Part shown: positions 43,302-51,223 of the stretch, piece after piece
How the letters are laid out: each line of letters begins with the position of its first letter
Position numbering within the stretch: position 1 is the stretch's first letter
Assembly: GCA_964573725.1 (NCBI GenBank)
Contig: CAZNLJ010000024.1
Span: 1-62,874 of the forward strand
DNA length: 62,874 nucleotides
Direction: 5' to 3'
Origin: UBA6168 sp964573725
GTDB lineage: Bacteria > Bacteroidota > Bacteroidia > Chitinophagales > Saprospiraceae
Translations under genes and position numbers: made by a program
The notes under the pieces: generated by a model
Database searches by the model: none
Seen by the model: the letters and a program-made list of their open reading frames with translations, nothing else
Told to the model about the DNA's origin: nothing

Positions 43302-45239
43302 CTAGGGGTTTTGGGTGGTCGGTTTCTTGCGGGCGGCGGCGGGCGCCAGGATCAGGGTGGCCATCGGCGGGACGGTGATGACGAGGGAATGGTCATAGCC
43401 ATGTTGCTGTACCGAAGCGGCCTTGAGGATTCCCGGATTGCGGACCCCGGTACCGCCGTATTCCGGCTTGTCGCTGTTGAGGACTTCCCGCCAGTTGCCT
43501 TTTCGCGGGACCCCCATGCGATAGGCGTCGCGGCGCACGGGGGTGAAATTACAGACCACAACCAGGATGTCGGCGGTTTGGTTTCCTTTCCGGACATAGG
43601 TCAGCACGCTGTTGACATAGTCGGCATGTTCGATCCAGGCGAATCCGTCCTGTTCGAACTGCCGCTCATACAAGGCGGGGCTTTCCTTGTAAAAGGCGTT
43701 CAGGTCCTTGAGCCAAAGCTGGACACCCTGGTGGGGTTCATATTGGAGGAGCCACCATTCCAGGCCCCGTTCGATGTTCCATTCGGAGGTTTGGCCGAAT
43801 TCCCCGCCCATAAAGAGGAGTTGTGAGCCGGGATGGGTCCACATATATCCGAGCAGGTTGCGCAGGCCGGCGAAGCGGTTCCACTCCGGTCCGGGCATCC
43901 GGTCGATGAGGGGCCCTTTGCCATGGACGACCTCGTCATGGGACAGCGGCAGCATGAATTTTTCCGTAAAGGCGTAAATCAGGCTGAAAGTCAGTTCGTG
44001 GTGATGGTCTTTCCGGAAGAGGGGATCGTGTTGGAGATACCGCAAGGTGTCGTGCATCCAGCCCATCATCCACTTCTGGTCAAAGCCCAGTCCACCGTCC
44101 TGTACCGGTCTGCTGACGCCGTTCCAAGCGGTGCTTTCTTCCGCGATGGTCACGACATCCGGGTATTCCCGGTGTACCACCTCGTTGAATTCCTTGAGGA
44201 AGGAAATGGCCTCGAGGTTTTCCTTCCCGCCGTATTCATTGGGCAGCCATTCCCCTTCTTTCCTGGAATAATCGAGGTAGAGCATGGAGGCGACTGCATC
44301 TACACGCAGGCCGTCGCAATGGAACTGGTCGAGCCAGAAGAGGGCGTTGGAAATCAGGAAGCTCCGGACCTCCCAGCGGCCGTAGTTGAAGACGGCGCTT
44401 TTCCAGTCGGGATGAAAGCCTTTGCGGGGATCTGCGTGATCATACAAGTGGGTTCCGTCGAAGTCCGCCAGTCCGTGGGCATCGTAGGGGAAATGGGAGG
44501 GGACCCAATCGAGCAGCACCCCGATGCCGGCCTGGTGGAAGGCATCGACGAGGGCCATGAAGTCCTCCGGAAACCCGAACCGGCTGGTCGGTGCGAAATA
44601 CCCGGTGATCTGGTAACCCCAGGAAGGGAAATAGGGGTGTTCCATGACCGGCATGAATTCGACATGGGTGAACCCCATGTCCTTGACATAGGGCACCAGC
44701 TCGTCGATGAGTTCCCGGTAACTGAAGGAGTGCAGGCCGTCGGATTTCTTCTTCCAGGTGCCGAGGTGCACCTCGTAGACGGAGCAGGGTTGGGGTTTTC
44801 CGGCATTGGCCCGACGCTTTTCCATCCAATCCTGGTCCTTCCATTGGTAATAAGGGTCCCATACGATGGAGGCGGTGTTCGGCGGGATTTCCCAGAATCT
44901 GGCAAAGGGGTCGCCTTTGGACAATCGGCGGCCGTCCTTGGCGAGGATGCTGTATTTGTAAAGGGTTCCCTTCCCGATTCCCGGTATCCAGCCTTCCCAG
45001 ATACCGGAGCTGTCCAATCGGGCGAACAGGGGGTGGGTGGTTTCGTTCCAGAAGTTGAAGTTTCCGATGACCGACACTTCCGCCGCATTGGGGGCCCAGA
45101 CGGAGAAGAGGGTACCCCAGACACCGTCGATCTGCAGGGGATGGCTGCCCATTTTTTCATACAGCCGGAAGTGTTTGCCCACTTTGATGAGGTCCGTATC
45201 GAACTCGGTCAGCAGGCTGTGTGGTATTACCTTGGTCAT
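43302..45239 (-). CDS. glgB: 1,4-alpha-glucan branching enzyme
   Basis: GlgB introduces alpha-1,6 branches into glycogen. The 645-residue protein has an N-terminal CBM48 module (about 20-130, VWAPNAAEVSVIGNFNFW). The GH13 barrel carries the nucleophile in GLRVDAVASMLYLDY (Asp near 312), the acid Glu near 366 in VTIAEESTAW, and SHDEVVHGKG. A C-terminal beta domain completes it. The start MTKVIPHSLL at 45239 is supported by a -7 element 25-30 bases upstream; the longer open frame is not conserved. It heads a leftward run with era, der, rfbC and rfbD. Confidence 0.96.
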   Translation of the reverse strand: MTKVIPHSLLTEFDTDLIKVGKHFRLYEKMGSHPLQIDGVWGTLFSVWAPNAAEVSVIGNFNFWNETTHPLFARLDSSGIWEGWIPGIGKGTLYKYSILAKDGRRLSKGDPFARFWEIPPNTASIVWDPYYQWKDQDWMEKRRANAGKPQPCSVYEVHLGTWKKKSDGLHSFSYRELIDELVPYVKDMGFTHVEFMPVMEHPYFPSWGYQITGYFAPTSRFGFPEDFMALVDAFHQAGIGVLLDWVPSHFPYDAHGLADFDGTHLYDHADPRKGFHPDWKSAVFNYGRWEVRSFLISNALFWLDQFHCDGLRVDAVASMLYLDYSRKEGEWLPNEYGGKENLEAISFLKEFNEVVHREYPDVVTIAEESTAWNGVSRPVQDGGLGFDQKWMMGWMHDTLRYLQHDPLFRKDHHHELTFSLIYAFTEKFMLPLSHDEVVHGKGPLIDRMPGPEWNRFAGLRNLLGYMWTHPGSQLLFMGGEFGQTSEWNIERGLEWWLLQYEPHQGVQLWLKDLNAFYKESPALYERQFEQDGFAWIEHADYVNSVLTYVRKGNQTADILVVVCNFTPVRRDAYRMGVPRKGNWREVLNSDKPEYGGTGVRNPGILKAASVQQHGYDHSLVITVPPMATLILAPAAARKKPTTQNP

Positions 45240-45270
45240 GAATGTATCGTTCAAAGATGGACGGTAGCCG

Positions 45271-45278
45271 CAAAGGTA
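45271..45278 (-). promoter_or_regulatory. -7 element (TACCTTTG) for glgB-era-der-rfbC-rfbD
   Basis: The minus-strand sequence TACCTTTG matches TAnnTTTG fully and ends about 31 bases before the glgB ATG. It is identical to the element before purB. Confidence 0.5.
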
Positions 45279-45336
45279 GCCAATTCGGCCAAGTACCGTG
45301 ATAAAATTGTCTGGGCAGGCGTCGGCGGCCGGGGTC

Positions 45337-47055
45337 CTAGTAGCCGGCGGCATGGTCGTCCGGATTCCGGGGGTCTCCCGCGCCATGCAGGGTCTGGTCC
45401 GGCAGGCGTTGGATGGCCTTGACCAGCGCCATGCGGTCCACCGCATGGAGGGTATGGCCCATGTTCACCAATTGCCGGCGCACCAGGGTGTCTACGGCAT
45501 CCGGTTCGCAGCTGATCTGGTCCGGTAGCCATTGGTGATGGAAACGGGGGGCCGCGACGGCCCGGTCGAGCGGCATATCGAATTCCACGACATTGAGGAA
45601 GGTCTGCAGGACGGCCGTGATGATGGTGGAACCGCCCGGTGCGCCGAGCACCATGAACAGGCTGTCGTCTTTCTCGACGATGGTTGGCGTCATGCTGCTC
45701 AACATCCGCTTGCCCGGCTGGATGGCGTTGGCTTCCGCACCTACGAGCCCGAAGTAATTGGGTACGCCCGGCTTGGCGCTGAAATCATCCATTTCGTCGT
45801 TCAGGAAAAAACCGGCATCCTGTACGATCACCTTGGATCCGTAATTAAGGTTGAGGGTGGTGGTGACCGAAGCGGCGTTGCCGAATGCATCGACAATGGA
45901 GGTGTGGGTCGTCTCGAAGCTTTCCGGGGTGGTGCCTGCGGACCGGCTGCCGACCGCCTCGCTGGGGGTGGCCTTATCCGGGGAAAAATCCCGGAACCGA
46001 CCGGCGATATAGGAAGCGTCCAGCAGGGTGTTCATCGGGACGGGATAAAAATCGGCATCCCCCATGTAGGTGGCCCGGTCTGCGTACACCCTTCTTTCCG
46101 CCTCCACCATGGCATGGACCGCTGCGGTGCTTTGGAAGCCGTAGGTGCGCAACGGTACCGTCTCCAGCATGCCGAGCAATTGGACCAAGGCCACGCCGCC
46201 GCTGGAGGAAGGAGGCATGGTGAGGATGCGGAAGTTCTTGTAGCGGCCGGTGACCGGTTCCCGCCAAACCGCTTCGTACCGCAGGAGGTCGTCCTTGGTG
46301 ACCAAGCCCCCGCCCCTCGCCATCTCCCGGACGATGAGGTCGGCGGTTTCTCCTTCATAAAAATCCCGCGCCCCTTGTTGTTGGATCCGGCGCAGGGTCC
46401 GCGCCAGCGCAGGCTGCACCAAGCGGTCGCCCGTACGCCACTCGCCGTCGCGGACGAAGGGTGCGGCATCAGCATTGTAAGACATGAACTTGGGGCGGTA
46501 TTCGTTCAGGCGTTCCGCCTCGGACGCGGTGATGCGGAAGCCCTGCTCCGCCAGTCGGACGGCCGGTTCCAGGAGGGCTTGCCAATCCTGGAGCCGGCTG
46601 TGGCGCTGGAAAGCCGCTTCCATGCCGGCGACGGTACCCGGTACCCCGACCGCGAGATGCCCTTCCCGGCTGACCAGGTCCATCACATTACCCGTTGAGT
46701 CGAGGTACATGTCCCGATGGGCCGCCGCAGGTGCCTTTTCCCGGTAGTCGAGGGCGGTGGTTTGGCCGTCCGCCATCCGGACCACCAGGAAGCCGCCACC
46801 TCCGATGTTCCCGGCCCTGGGATGGACGACCGCCAGGACGAACTGGCTGGCGATGGCGGCATCCACGGCATTTCCCCCTGCCCGGAGGATCTCCACCCCT
46901 GCCGCACTCGCCAGGGGATGTTCGGCAACCACCATGGCGTTCGAACTGATTTTCTGCTGTTCGATCCGATAAGGCGGGGGGGCTTCCCCGGACTTCCGGC
47001 AGGCGGCAAGCAGGAGCAGCAGCGGGGATATGAAAAAAAATATCAGTCGTTTCAT
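45337..47055 (-). CDS. ggt: Gamma-glutamyltransferase, lipoprotein
   Basis: The enzyme hydrolyses or transfers the gamma-glutamyl group of glutathione-like compounds outside the cytoplasm. The 572-residue precursor begins MKRLIFFFISPLLLLLAAC, a lipoprotein signal with lipobox Cys at 19. The large-subunit region shows GGNAVDAAIASQFVLAVVHPRAGNIGGGGF (split landmarks GGNAVDAA and GGGGF). The autoprocessing Thr lies in TTHTSIVD near residue 383, where the small subunit would begin, followed by the GAPGGSTI glycine-rich loop. It is monocistronic, divergent from the candidate RNA gene and purB. Confidence 0.95.
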   Translation of the reverse strand: MKRLIFFFISPLLLLLAACRKSGEAPPPYRIEQQKISSNAMVVAEHPLASAAGVEILRAGGNAVDAAIASQFVLAVVHPRAGNIGGGGFLVVRMADGQTTALDYREKAPAAAHRDMYLDSTGNVMDLVSREGHLAVGVPGTVAGMEAAFQRHSRLQDWQALLEPAVRLAEQGFRITASEAERLNEYRPKFMSYNADAAPFVRDGEWRTGDRLVQPALARTLRRIQQQGARDFYEGETADLIVREMARGGGLVTKDDLLRYEAVWREPVTGRYKNFRILTMPPSSSGGVALVQLLGMLETVPLRTYGFQSTAAVHAMVEAERRVYADRATYMGDADFYPVPMNTLLDASYIAGRFRDFSPDKATPSEAVGSRSAGTTPESFETTHTSIVDAFGNAASVTTTLNLNYGSKVIVQDAGFFLNDEMDDFSAKPGVPNYFGLVGAEANAIQPGKRMLSSMTPTIVEKDDSLFMVLGAPGGSTIITAVLQTFLNVVEFDMPLDRAVAAPRFHHQWLPDQISCEPDAVDTLVRRQLVNMGHTLHAVDRMALVKAIQRLPDQTLHGAGDPRNPDDHAAGY

Positions 47056-47094
47056 TTTGGTATAAATGTTGTTACGATTTAGATAATTGTTTAA

Positions 47095-47320
47095 TAGTTG
47101 GTTGGTCCGACAAATCAGCTAGGGCCATCGCAAAAACTGCGCTTTGCTCACACGGAAAATGGAACACTTGCTCACCGGGGGCCTACGATTCCCCCCTTTC
47201 GGACCGCTCCCGGTGAAATTGCCTGCCCGACCGTCCTCACGACGGCCATAAAGATATAGTTTGGTTAATTATTTTCATGGTTATGTGTATGAGTCATCCC
47301 TGCGATGACTCATTTTTTTT
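47095..47320 (+). ncRNA. Candidate structured non-coding RNA ending at an intrinsic terminator
   Basis: Between ggt and purB a GC-rich block (about 47101-47248) is flanked by AT-rich sequence and ends downstream in a perfect terminator at 47289-47320. The block can form CGCA/TGCG (47129-47132 with 47138-47141), CACCGGG/CCCGGTG (47173-47179 with 47209-47215), GGGGG/CCCCC inside it, and CCGTC/GACGG (47231-47245). GGTCCGA (47104-47110) can pair with TCGGACC (47199-47205), which would make a pseudoknot with the CACCGGG stem. purB has its own -7 element after the terminator, so this looks like a separate transcript of about 225 bases. A 6S-like RNA is one possibility by size. A 30-codon frame (47159-47251) is an alternative content. 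The 5' end is a guess. Confidence 0.45.
47289..47320 (+). terminator. Strong intrinsic terminator
   Basis: ATGAGTCATC (47289-47298), a CCTGC loop and GATGACTCAT (47304-47313) form a perfect 10-bp stem directly followed by seven more T. It works in the plus direction only. No recognised plus-strand gene precedes it, which points to an RNA or leader transcript upstream. Confidence 0.8.
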
Positions 47321-47389
47321 GCGAACCGTCGACCGGGATTCCGATTGAATAAATGTATGTCCCCGCGTCCGCCCTGTCGGGGTATGCCC

Positions 47390-47397
47390 TACCTTTG
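47390..47397 (+). promoter_or_regulatory. -7 element (TACCTTTG) for purB
   Basis: TACCTTTG is a perfect TAnnTTTG match ending 19 bases before the purB ATG at 47417 and lies downstream of the terminator. purB is therefore probably transcribed on its own with a very short leader. Confidence 0.5.
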
Positions 47398-47416
47398 CAA
47401 CAAATCCGAATCCCTT

Positions 47417-48754
47417 ATGATAGATGCCATTTCCCCGATCGACGGTCGGTATGCGGACAAGACGGCCGTGCTGACCGCGTACTTTTCCGAGTACGCCCTG
47501 ATTCGATACCGGGTGCAGGTCGAGGTCGCCTACTTCCGTGCCCTGTGTCGGTTGCCGCTTCCGGAACTTCGCCTGGTGGACCCCGCAGCCTTGGCGGTAC
47601 TGGAATCGACGGCGGCGGAATTTTCGGTCCAGGACGCCCTCCGGGTGAAGGAAATAGAGAAGACCACCAACCATGATGTCAAGGCGGTGGAGTATTTCCT
47701 GAAGGAAAGGATGGCCGGTACGGGGCTCGAGGCCTACCGGGAGTACATCCACTTCGGCCTCACCTCCCAGGATGTGAACAATACGGCGCAGCCGATGATG
47801 CTCCGCGACGCCGTGCACCAGGTATACGAGGGGCTGTTCCGCCGGCTGCGGGACCGGCTGCTCGCATGTTACCAGGATTGGCGGGAAGTGCCGATGTTGG
47901 CGCGTACCCATGGCCAGCCGGCATCCCCCACCCGGTTGGGCAAGGAGTTCCGGGTATTTGTGGAGCGGCTCGACGCCCAGTGGGCGCAGTTGACCGCCAT
48001 ACCCTGGAGCGGTAAGTTCGGGGGGGCGACCGGAAATTTCAACGCACACAAGGTTGCCTATCCCAAAGTGGACTGGCCGGGGTTCGCCGATTCGTTCCTG
48101 GCGGAAGACCTCGGCCTGGTCCGCTCCCGGTATACGACCCAGATCGAGCACTACGACAACCTGGCGGCGGTATTTCATGCCCTGGAGCGGATCAACAACA
48201 TCCTGGTAGACTTGTGTCGGGATTGTTGGACCTACATTTCAATGGATTATTTCAAGCAGAAAGCCGTAGCCGGGGAGGTCGGATCCTCCGCCATGCCCCA
48301 CAAGGTCAATCCCATCGACTTTGAGAATGCGGAGGGCAACCTCGGGCTTGCCAATGCGATGTTCGCCCACCTGGCCGGGAAATTGCCGGTCTCCCGGCTG
48401 CAGCGCGACCTGACCGACAGCACCGTGATGCGCAATGTGGGCGTACCCATGGCCCATACGGTCGTCGCTTTCCAAGCCATCCTAAAAGGGCTTGGGAAAC
48501 TGGTGCTGCACCGCCCGGCCCTGGAGAAGGACCTCGAAGCCAACTGGATGGTGGTTTCGGAAGCAATCCAGACCATCCTTCGTCGGGAAGGTTATCCGGC
48601 GCCCTACGAGGCCCTCAAGGAACTGACCCGCGGGAAGGAAAGTATCGGCAGTGCGGACATCCATACCTTCATCCGGTCCTTGCAGGTCGATGAGGCCGTC
48701 CGGGAGGAACTTCTTCGCATCACCCCACATAATTACCTGGGCGAGGACCTGTAG
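47417..48754 (+). CDS. purB: Adenylosuccinate lyase
   Basis: PurB acts twice in purine synthesis, splitting SAICAR and adenylosuccinate with release of fumarate. The 445-residue protein begins MIDAISPIDGRYADKT, as in the E. coli-type enzyme. It has KTTNHDVKAVEYFLKE, HFGLTSQDVNNTAQ, ARTHGQPASPTRLGKE and the superfamily signature GSSAMPHKVNPIDFENAEGN around 289. The start at 47417 is preferred, since the upstream extension crosses the promoter element. Confidence 0.97.
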   Translation: MIDAISPIDGRYADKTAVLTAYFSEYALIRYRVQVEVAYFRALCRLPLPELRLVDPAALAVLESTAAEFSVQDALRVKEIEKTTNHDVKAVEYFLKERMAGTGLEAYREYIHFGLTSQDVNNTAQPMMLRDAVHQVYEGLFRRLRDRLLACYQDWREVPMLARTHGQPASPTRLGKEFRVFVERLDAQWAQLTAIPWSGKFGGATGNFNAHKVAYPKVDWPGFADSFLAEDLGLVRSRYTTQIEHYDNLAAVFHALERINNILVDLCRDCWTYISMDYFKQKAVAGEVGSSAMPHKVNPIDFENAEGNLGLANAMFAHLAGKLPVSRLQRDLTDSTVMRNVGVPMAHTVVAFQAILKGLGKLVLHRPALEKDLEANWMVVSEAIQTILRREGYPAPYEALKELTRGKESIGSADIHTFIRSLQVDEAVREELLRITPHNYLGEDL

Positions 48755-48845
48755 GCGTCCGGATTCCTGGGTCCCCGCTCCTGCCATCCGCCGCAGTTTG
48801 TTGGGAAGACCTTATTTTATTCGGGAGTAAAAGCGAAAGATTGGA

Positions 48846-48853
48846 TATCTTTG
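48846..48853 (+). promoter_or_regulatory. -7 element (TATCTTTG) for the DUF1553-DUF1501 operon
   Basis: TATCTTTG is a perfect TAnnTTTG match ending 27 bases before the ATG at 48881. It supports that start over an ATG ten codons earlier. Confidence 0.5.
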
Positions 48854-48880
48854 GGCATTACACCACCATTACAGGAATTT

Positions 48881-51223
48881 ATGTCGAACAGGAAGTTGAC
48901 CATCATGGCGGCGGCATTGGGTTTGTCCGCCGCCGTCTGGGTATTGCCGGGATTTTTCAAGGCGGAGATGCCATCGGAAAAAGGGGGTACGCAGCTACCG
49001 GATGTCGTGGATTTCAATTTCCATGTCAAGCCCATCATCTCCGACCGGTGTTTCAAGTGCCACGGTCCGGACGAATCCAAGCAGGAAGCCTCGCTGGGGC
49101 TGGACAATGAGGCAGGCTGGTTCCAGGCATTGCAGGAACATCCGGACCGATTCGTGGTGGTCCCCGGCGATTTGGCGGCGAGCGAACTGTATCAGCGGCT
49201 GGTCTCCCACGACCCGGACCTGCTGATGCCCCCCCCGGAAAGTAATCTCAGCCTGACCCCGCACGAGATTGCGGTCATCGGCCGATGGATCGAGCAAGGG
49301 GCTGTCTACAAGCGGCACTGGTCCTTGCTGCCACCCGAGCGGCCGGTGGTGCCGACCGTGCGGGACAAGGACTGGCCCCGGAACGAGATCGACCATTTTC
49401 TCCTCCACCGGATGGAGCGGGAAGGCCTGAGGCCCAACGAGGAGGCGGACAAGCCCAGGCTGCTGCGCCGGGTGAGCTATGACCTGACCGGGCTGCCGCC
49501 TTCGGCGGCGTTGCTGGAAGCGTTCCTCTCGGACGATTCCCCGGAAGCTTACGAAAAGGCGGTCGACCACCTCCTGGCGCTGCCGAGCTACGGGGAACAT
49601 CAGGCGGTGCCTTGGCTTGACCTGGCCCGCTACGCGGATTCCCACGGCTATCAGGACGACAGCTACCGCTCGATGTGGCCTTGGCGGGATTGGGTCATCG
49701 ATGCTTTCAACAGGAACCTTCCCTACGATACTTTCGTCACCTGGCAGTTGGCGGGAGACCTGCTGCCCGATGCGACGCCGGAACAACGGCTGGCCACCGG
49801 TTTTTGCCGGAACCACAAGATTACCCAGGAAGGCGGCGTGATCGAGGAGGAATACCGGGTGGAATACATCGCCGACAAGACCAATCTCTACGGGTTGGCT
49901 TTCCTGGGGATGACCTTTGAATGCGCCCGTTGCCACACCCACAAGTACGACCCCATCACCCAGGCGGAGTATTTCAAGACCTATGCTTTCTTCAACCAAA
50001 GTGCGGAACGGGGATTCTATGGGGATGTCAGCACGGGCTCCGTGGCGGAATTGCCCGTCCTGATTCCCACCCGTGGCGAACTCGACAGCCTGCTGACGTT
50101 CATTCAGGAGCGGCCCGGCGATACGGTGGTCAGCATGGTCATGCAGGACCTGCCGGCACCCCGCAAGACCTTTGTCCTGCAACGGGGCATGTATGACCAA
50201 CCGAAGGAGGAAGTCGGGTTCGGAACGCCGGAGGCGATCCTGCCTTTTGATACTACCCTGCCCGGGAACCGGCTCGGATTGGCGCGGTGGACCTTCCACC
50301 CGGAAAATCCGTTGACCGCCCGGGTCGCCGTCAACCGTATCTGGCAACAGTTCTTCGGAACGGGACTGGTCAAGAGTGCCGACAACTTCGGCAACCAGGG
50401 GGAGCTTCCTTCCCATCCCGAGTTGTTGGATTGGCTGGCGACGGATTTTCGGGACGGCGGCTGGGATATGAAGCGGCTGGTCCGACAAATCGTCTGTTCC
50501 GCGGCCTACCGGCAATCTGCCGTCGTTTCCTCCGAAAAATTGGAGGCGGACCCCGAGAACCGGTTGTTGGCCCGGGGACCCCGTTTCCGGATGACCCCGG
50601 AGATGATCCGGGATACCTGGTTGGCTACCAGCGGACTATTGGACACGACCATCGGCGGGCCGCCTGTCCGCCCCTACCAACCTGCCGGCCTTTGGGAGGA
50701 GACCAATGCCGGCGAAGGGCGGGGAACCCTGACCCGGTACGTACAGGATACCGGGAGCCTGGTCTACCGCCGGACGATGTACACCATTTTCAAGCGGACC
50801 CTCCCCCACCCTTTCCTGACGACATTCGACGCCAGCTACCGCGATGTCTGCGCCATCCGGCGGCAGCGGACGAACACCCCCCTTCAGGCCTTGAACCTGA
50901 TGAACGACCCTACCCAACTGGATGCCGCCAGCTACCTGGCCGCCCAATTGGTCCTGCTTCATGCAGCTGATGCCGAGACCTTGGTTCGGGAGGCGTTCCG
51001 GCGGGTCACAGGCCATGCTCCTTCCGACCGGGAGGCCCGCATACTGCGTACCTATTTTGACGCCCGGACGGAATACCTGCATGCCCGGGAAGACCTGGTC
51101 GCGCAACTCCGGCGAATCCCTGCCGGACATGCGGAAGACTCCGTCTACCATGCCGTTCCGGCGCTGGCCTTGGCGGAAGTCGTCTCCATGGTATACAACA
51201 CGGATGAAGTCTTAAACAAATGA
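48881..51223 (+). CDS. Planctomycete-type cytochrome c / DUF1549 / DUF1553 protein
   Basis: The 780-residue protein has an N-terminal hydrophobic signal (about 5-25). It then has a PSCyt1-type cytochrome domain with one haem site CFKCH (about 57-61) and the DPDLLMPPPES methionine-ligand-like stretch. DUF1549 follows (about 165-370; NEIDHFLLHRMEREGL, YADSHGYQDDSYRSMWPWRDWV), then DUF1553 (about 455-740; NPLTARVAVNRIWQQFFGTGLV, RTNTPLQALNLMNDPT). A second CxxCH, CARCH near 347, is also present. These families are best known from Planctomycetes, always beside DUF1501 genes, and are suspected to act in periplasmic sugar or polysaccharide breakdown; the reaction is unknown. Its stop overlaps the next start by 4 bases. 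Confidence 0.92.
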   Translation: MSNRKLTIMAAALGLSAAVWVLPGFFKAEMPSEKGGTQLPDVVDFNFHVKPIISDRCFKCHGPDESKQEASLGLDNEAGWFQALQEHPDRFVVVPGDLAASELYQRLVSHDPDLLMPPPESNLSLTPHEIAVIGRWIEQGAVYKRHWSLLPPERPVVPTVRDKDWPRNEIDHFLLHRMEREGLRPNEEADKPRLLRRVSYDLTGLPPSAALLEAFLSDDSPEAYEKAVDHLLALPSYGEHQAVPWLDLARYADSHGYQDDSYRSMWPWRDWVIDAFNRNLPYDTFVTWQLAGDLLPDATPEQRLATGFCRNHKITQEGGVIEEEYRVEYIADKTNLYGLAFLGMTFECARCHTHKYDPITQAEYFKTYAFFNQSAERGFYGDVSTGSVAELPVLIPTRGELDSLLTFIQERPGDTVVSMVMQDLPAPRKTFVLQRGMYDQPKEEVGFGTPEAILPFDTTLPGNRLGLARWTFHPENPLTARVAVNRIWQQFFGTGLVKSADNFGNQGELPSHPELLDWLATDFRDGGWDMKRLVRQIVCSAAYRQSAVVSSEKLEADPENRLLARGPRFRMTPEMIRDTWLATSGLLDTTIGGPPVRPYQPAGLWEETNAGEGRGTLTRYVQDTGSLVYRRTMYTIFKRTLPHPFLTTFDASYRDVCAIRRQRTNTPLQALNLMNDPTQLDAASYLAAQLVLLHAADAETLVREAFRRVTGHAPSDREARILRTYFDARTEYLHAREDLVAQLRRIPAGHAEDSVYHAVPALALAEVVSMVYNTDEVLNK

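Noticed and set aside
43833..45422. 529-codon plus-strand frame opposite glgB
   Set aside because: It is antisense to a well-supported branching enzyme; the translation shows no domains and no promoter or start context.
47159..47251. 30-codon frame inside the GC-rich block upstream of purB
   Set aside because: Pro/Arg-rich translation without signal or motif. The pairing pattern and terminator fit an RNA better, so it is kept only as an alternative in the RNA entry.
47294..48178. 294-codon minus-strand frame over the terminator and purB
   Set aside because: It runs antisense through the purB motifs and through the intrinsic terminator; no family resemblance.
48995..50515. 506-codon minus-strand frame opposite the DUF1549/DUF1553 gene
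   Set aside because: The plus-strand product has haem and DUF signatures, so the minus frame is a shadow.
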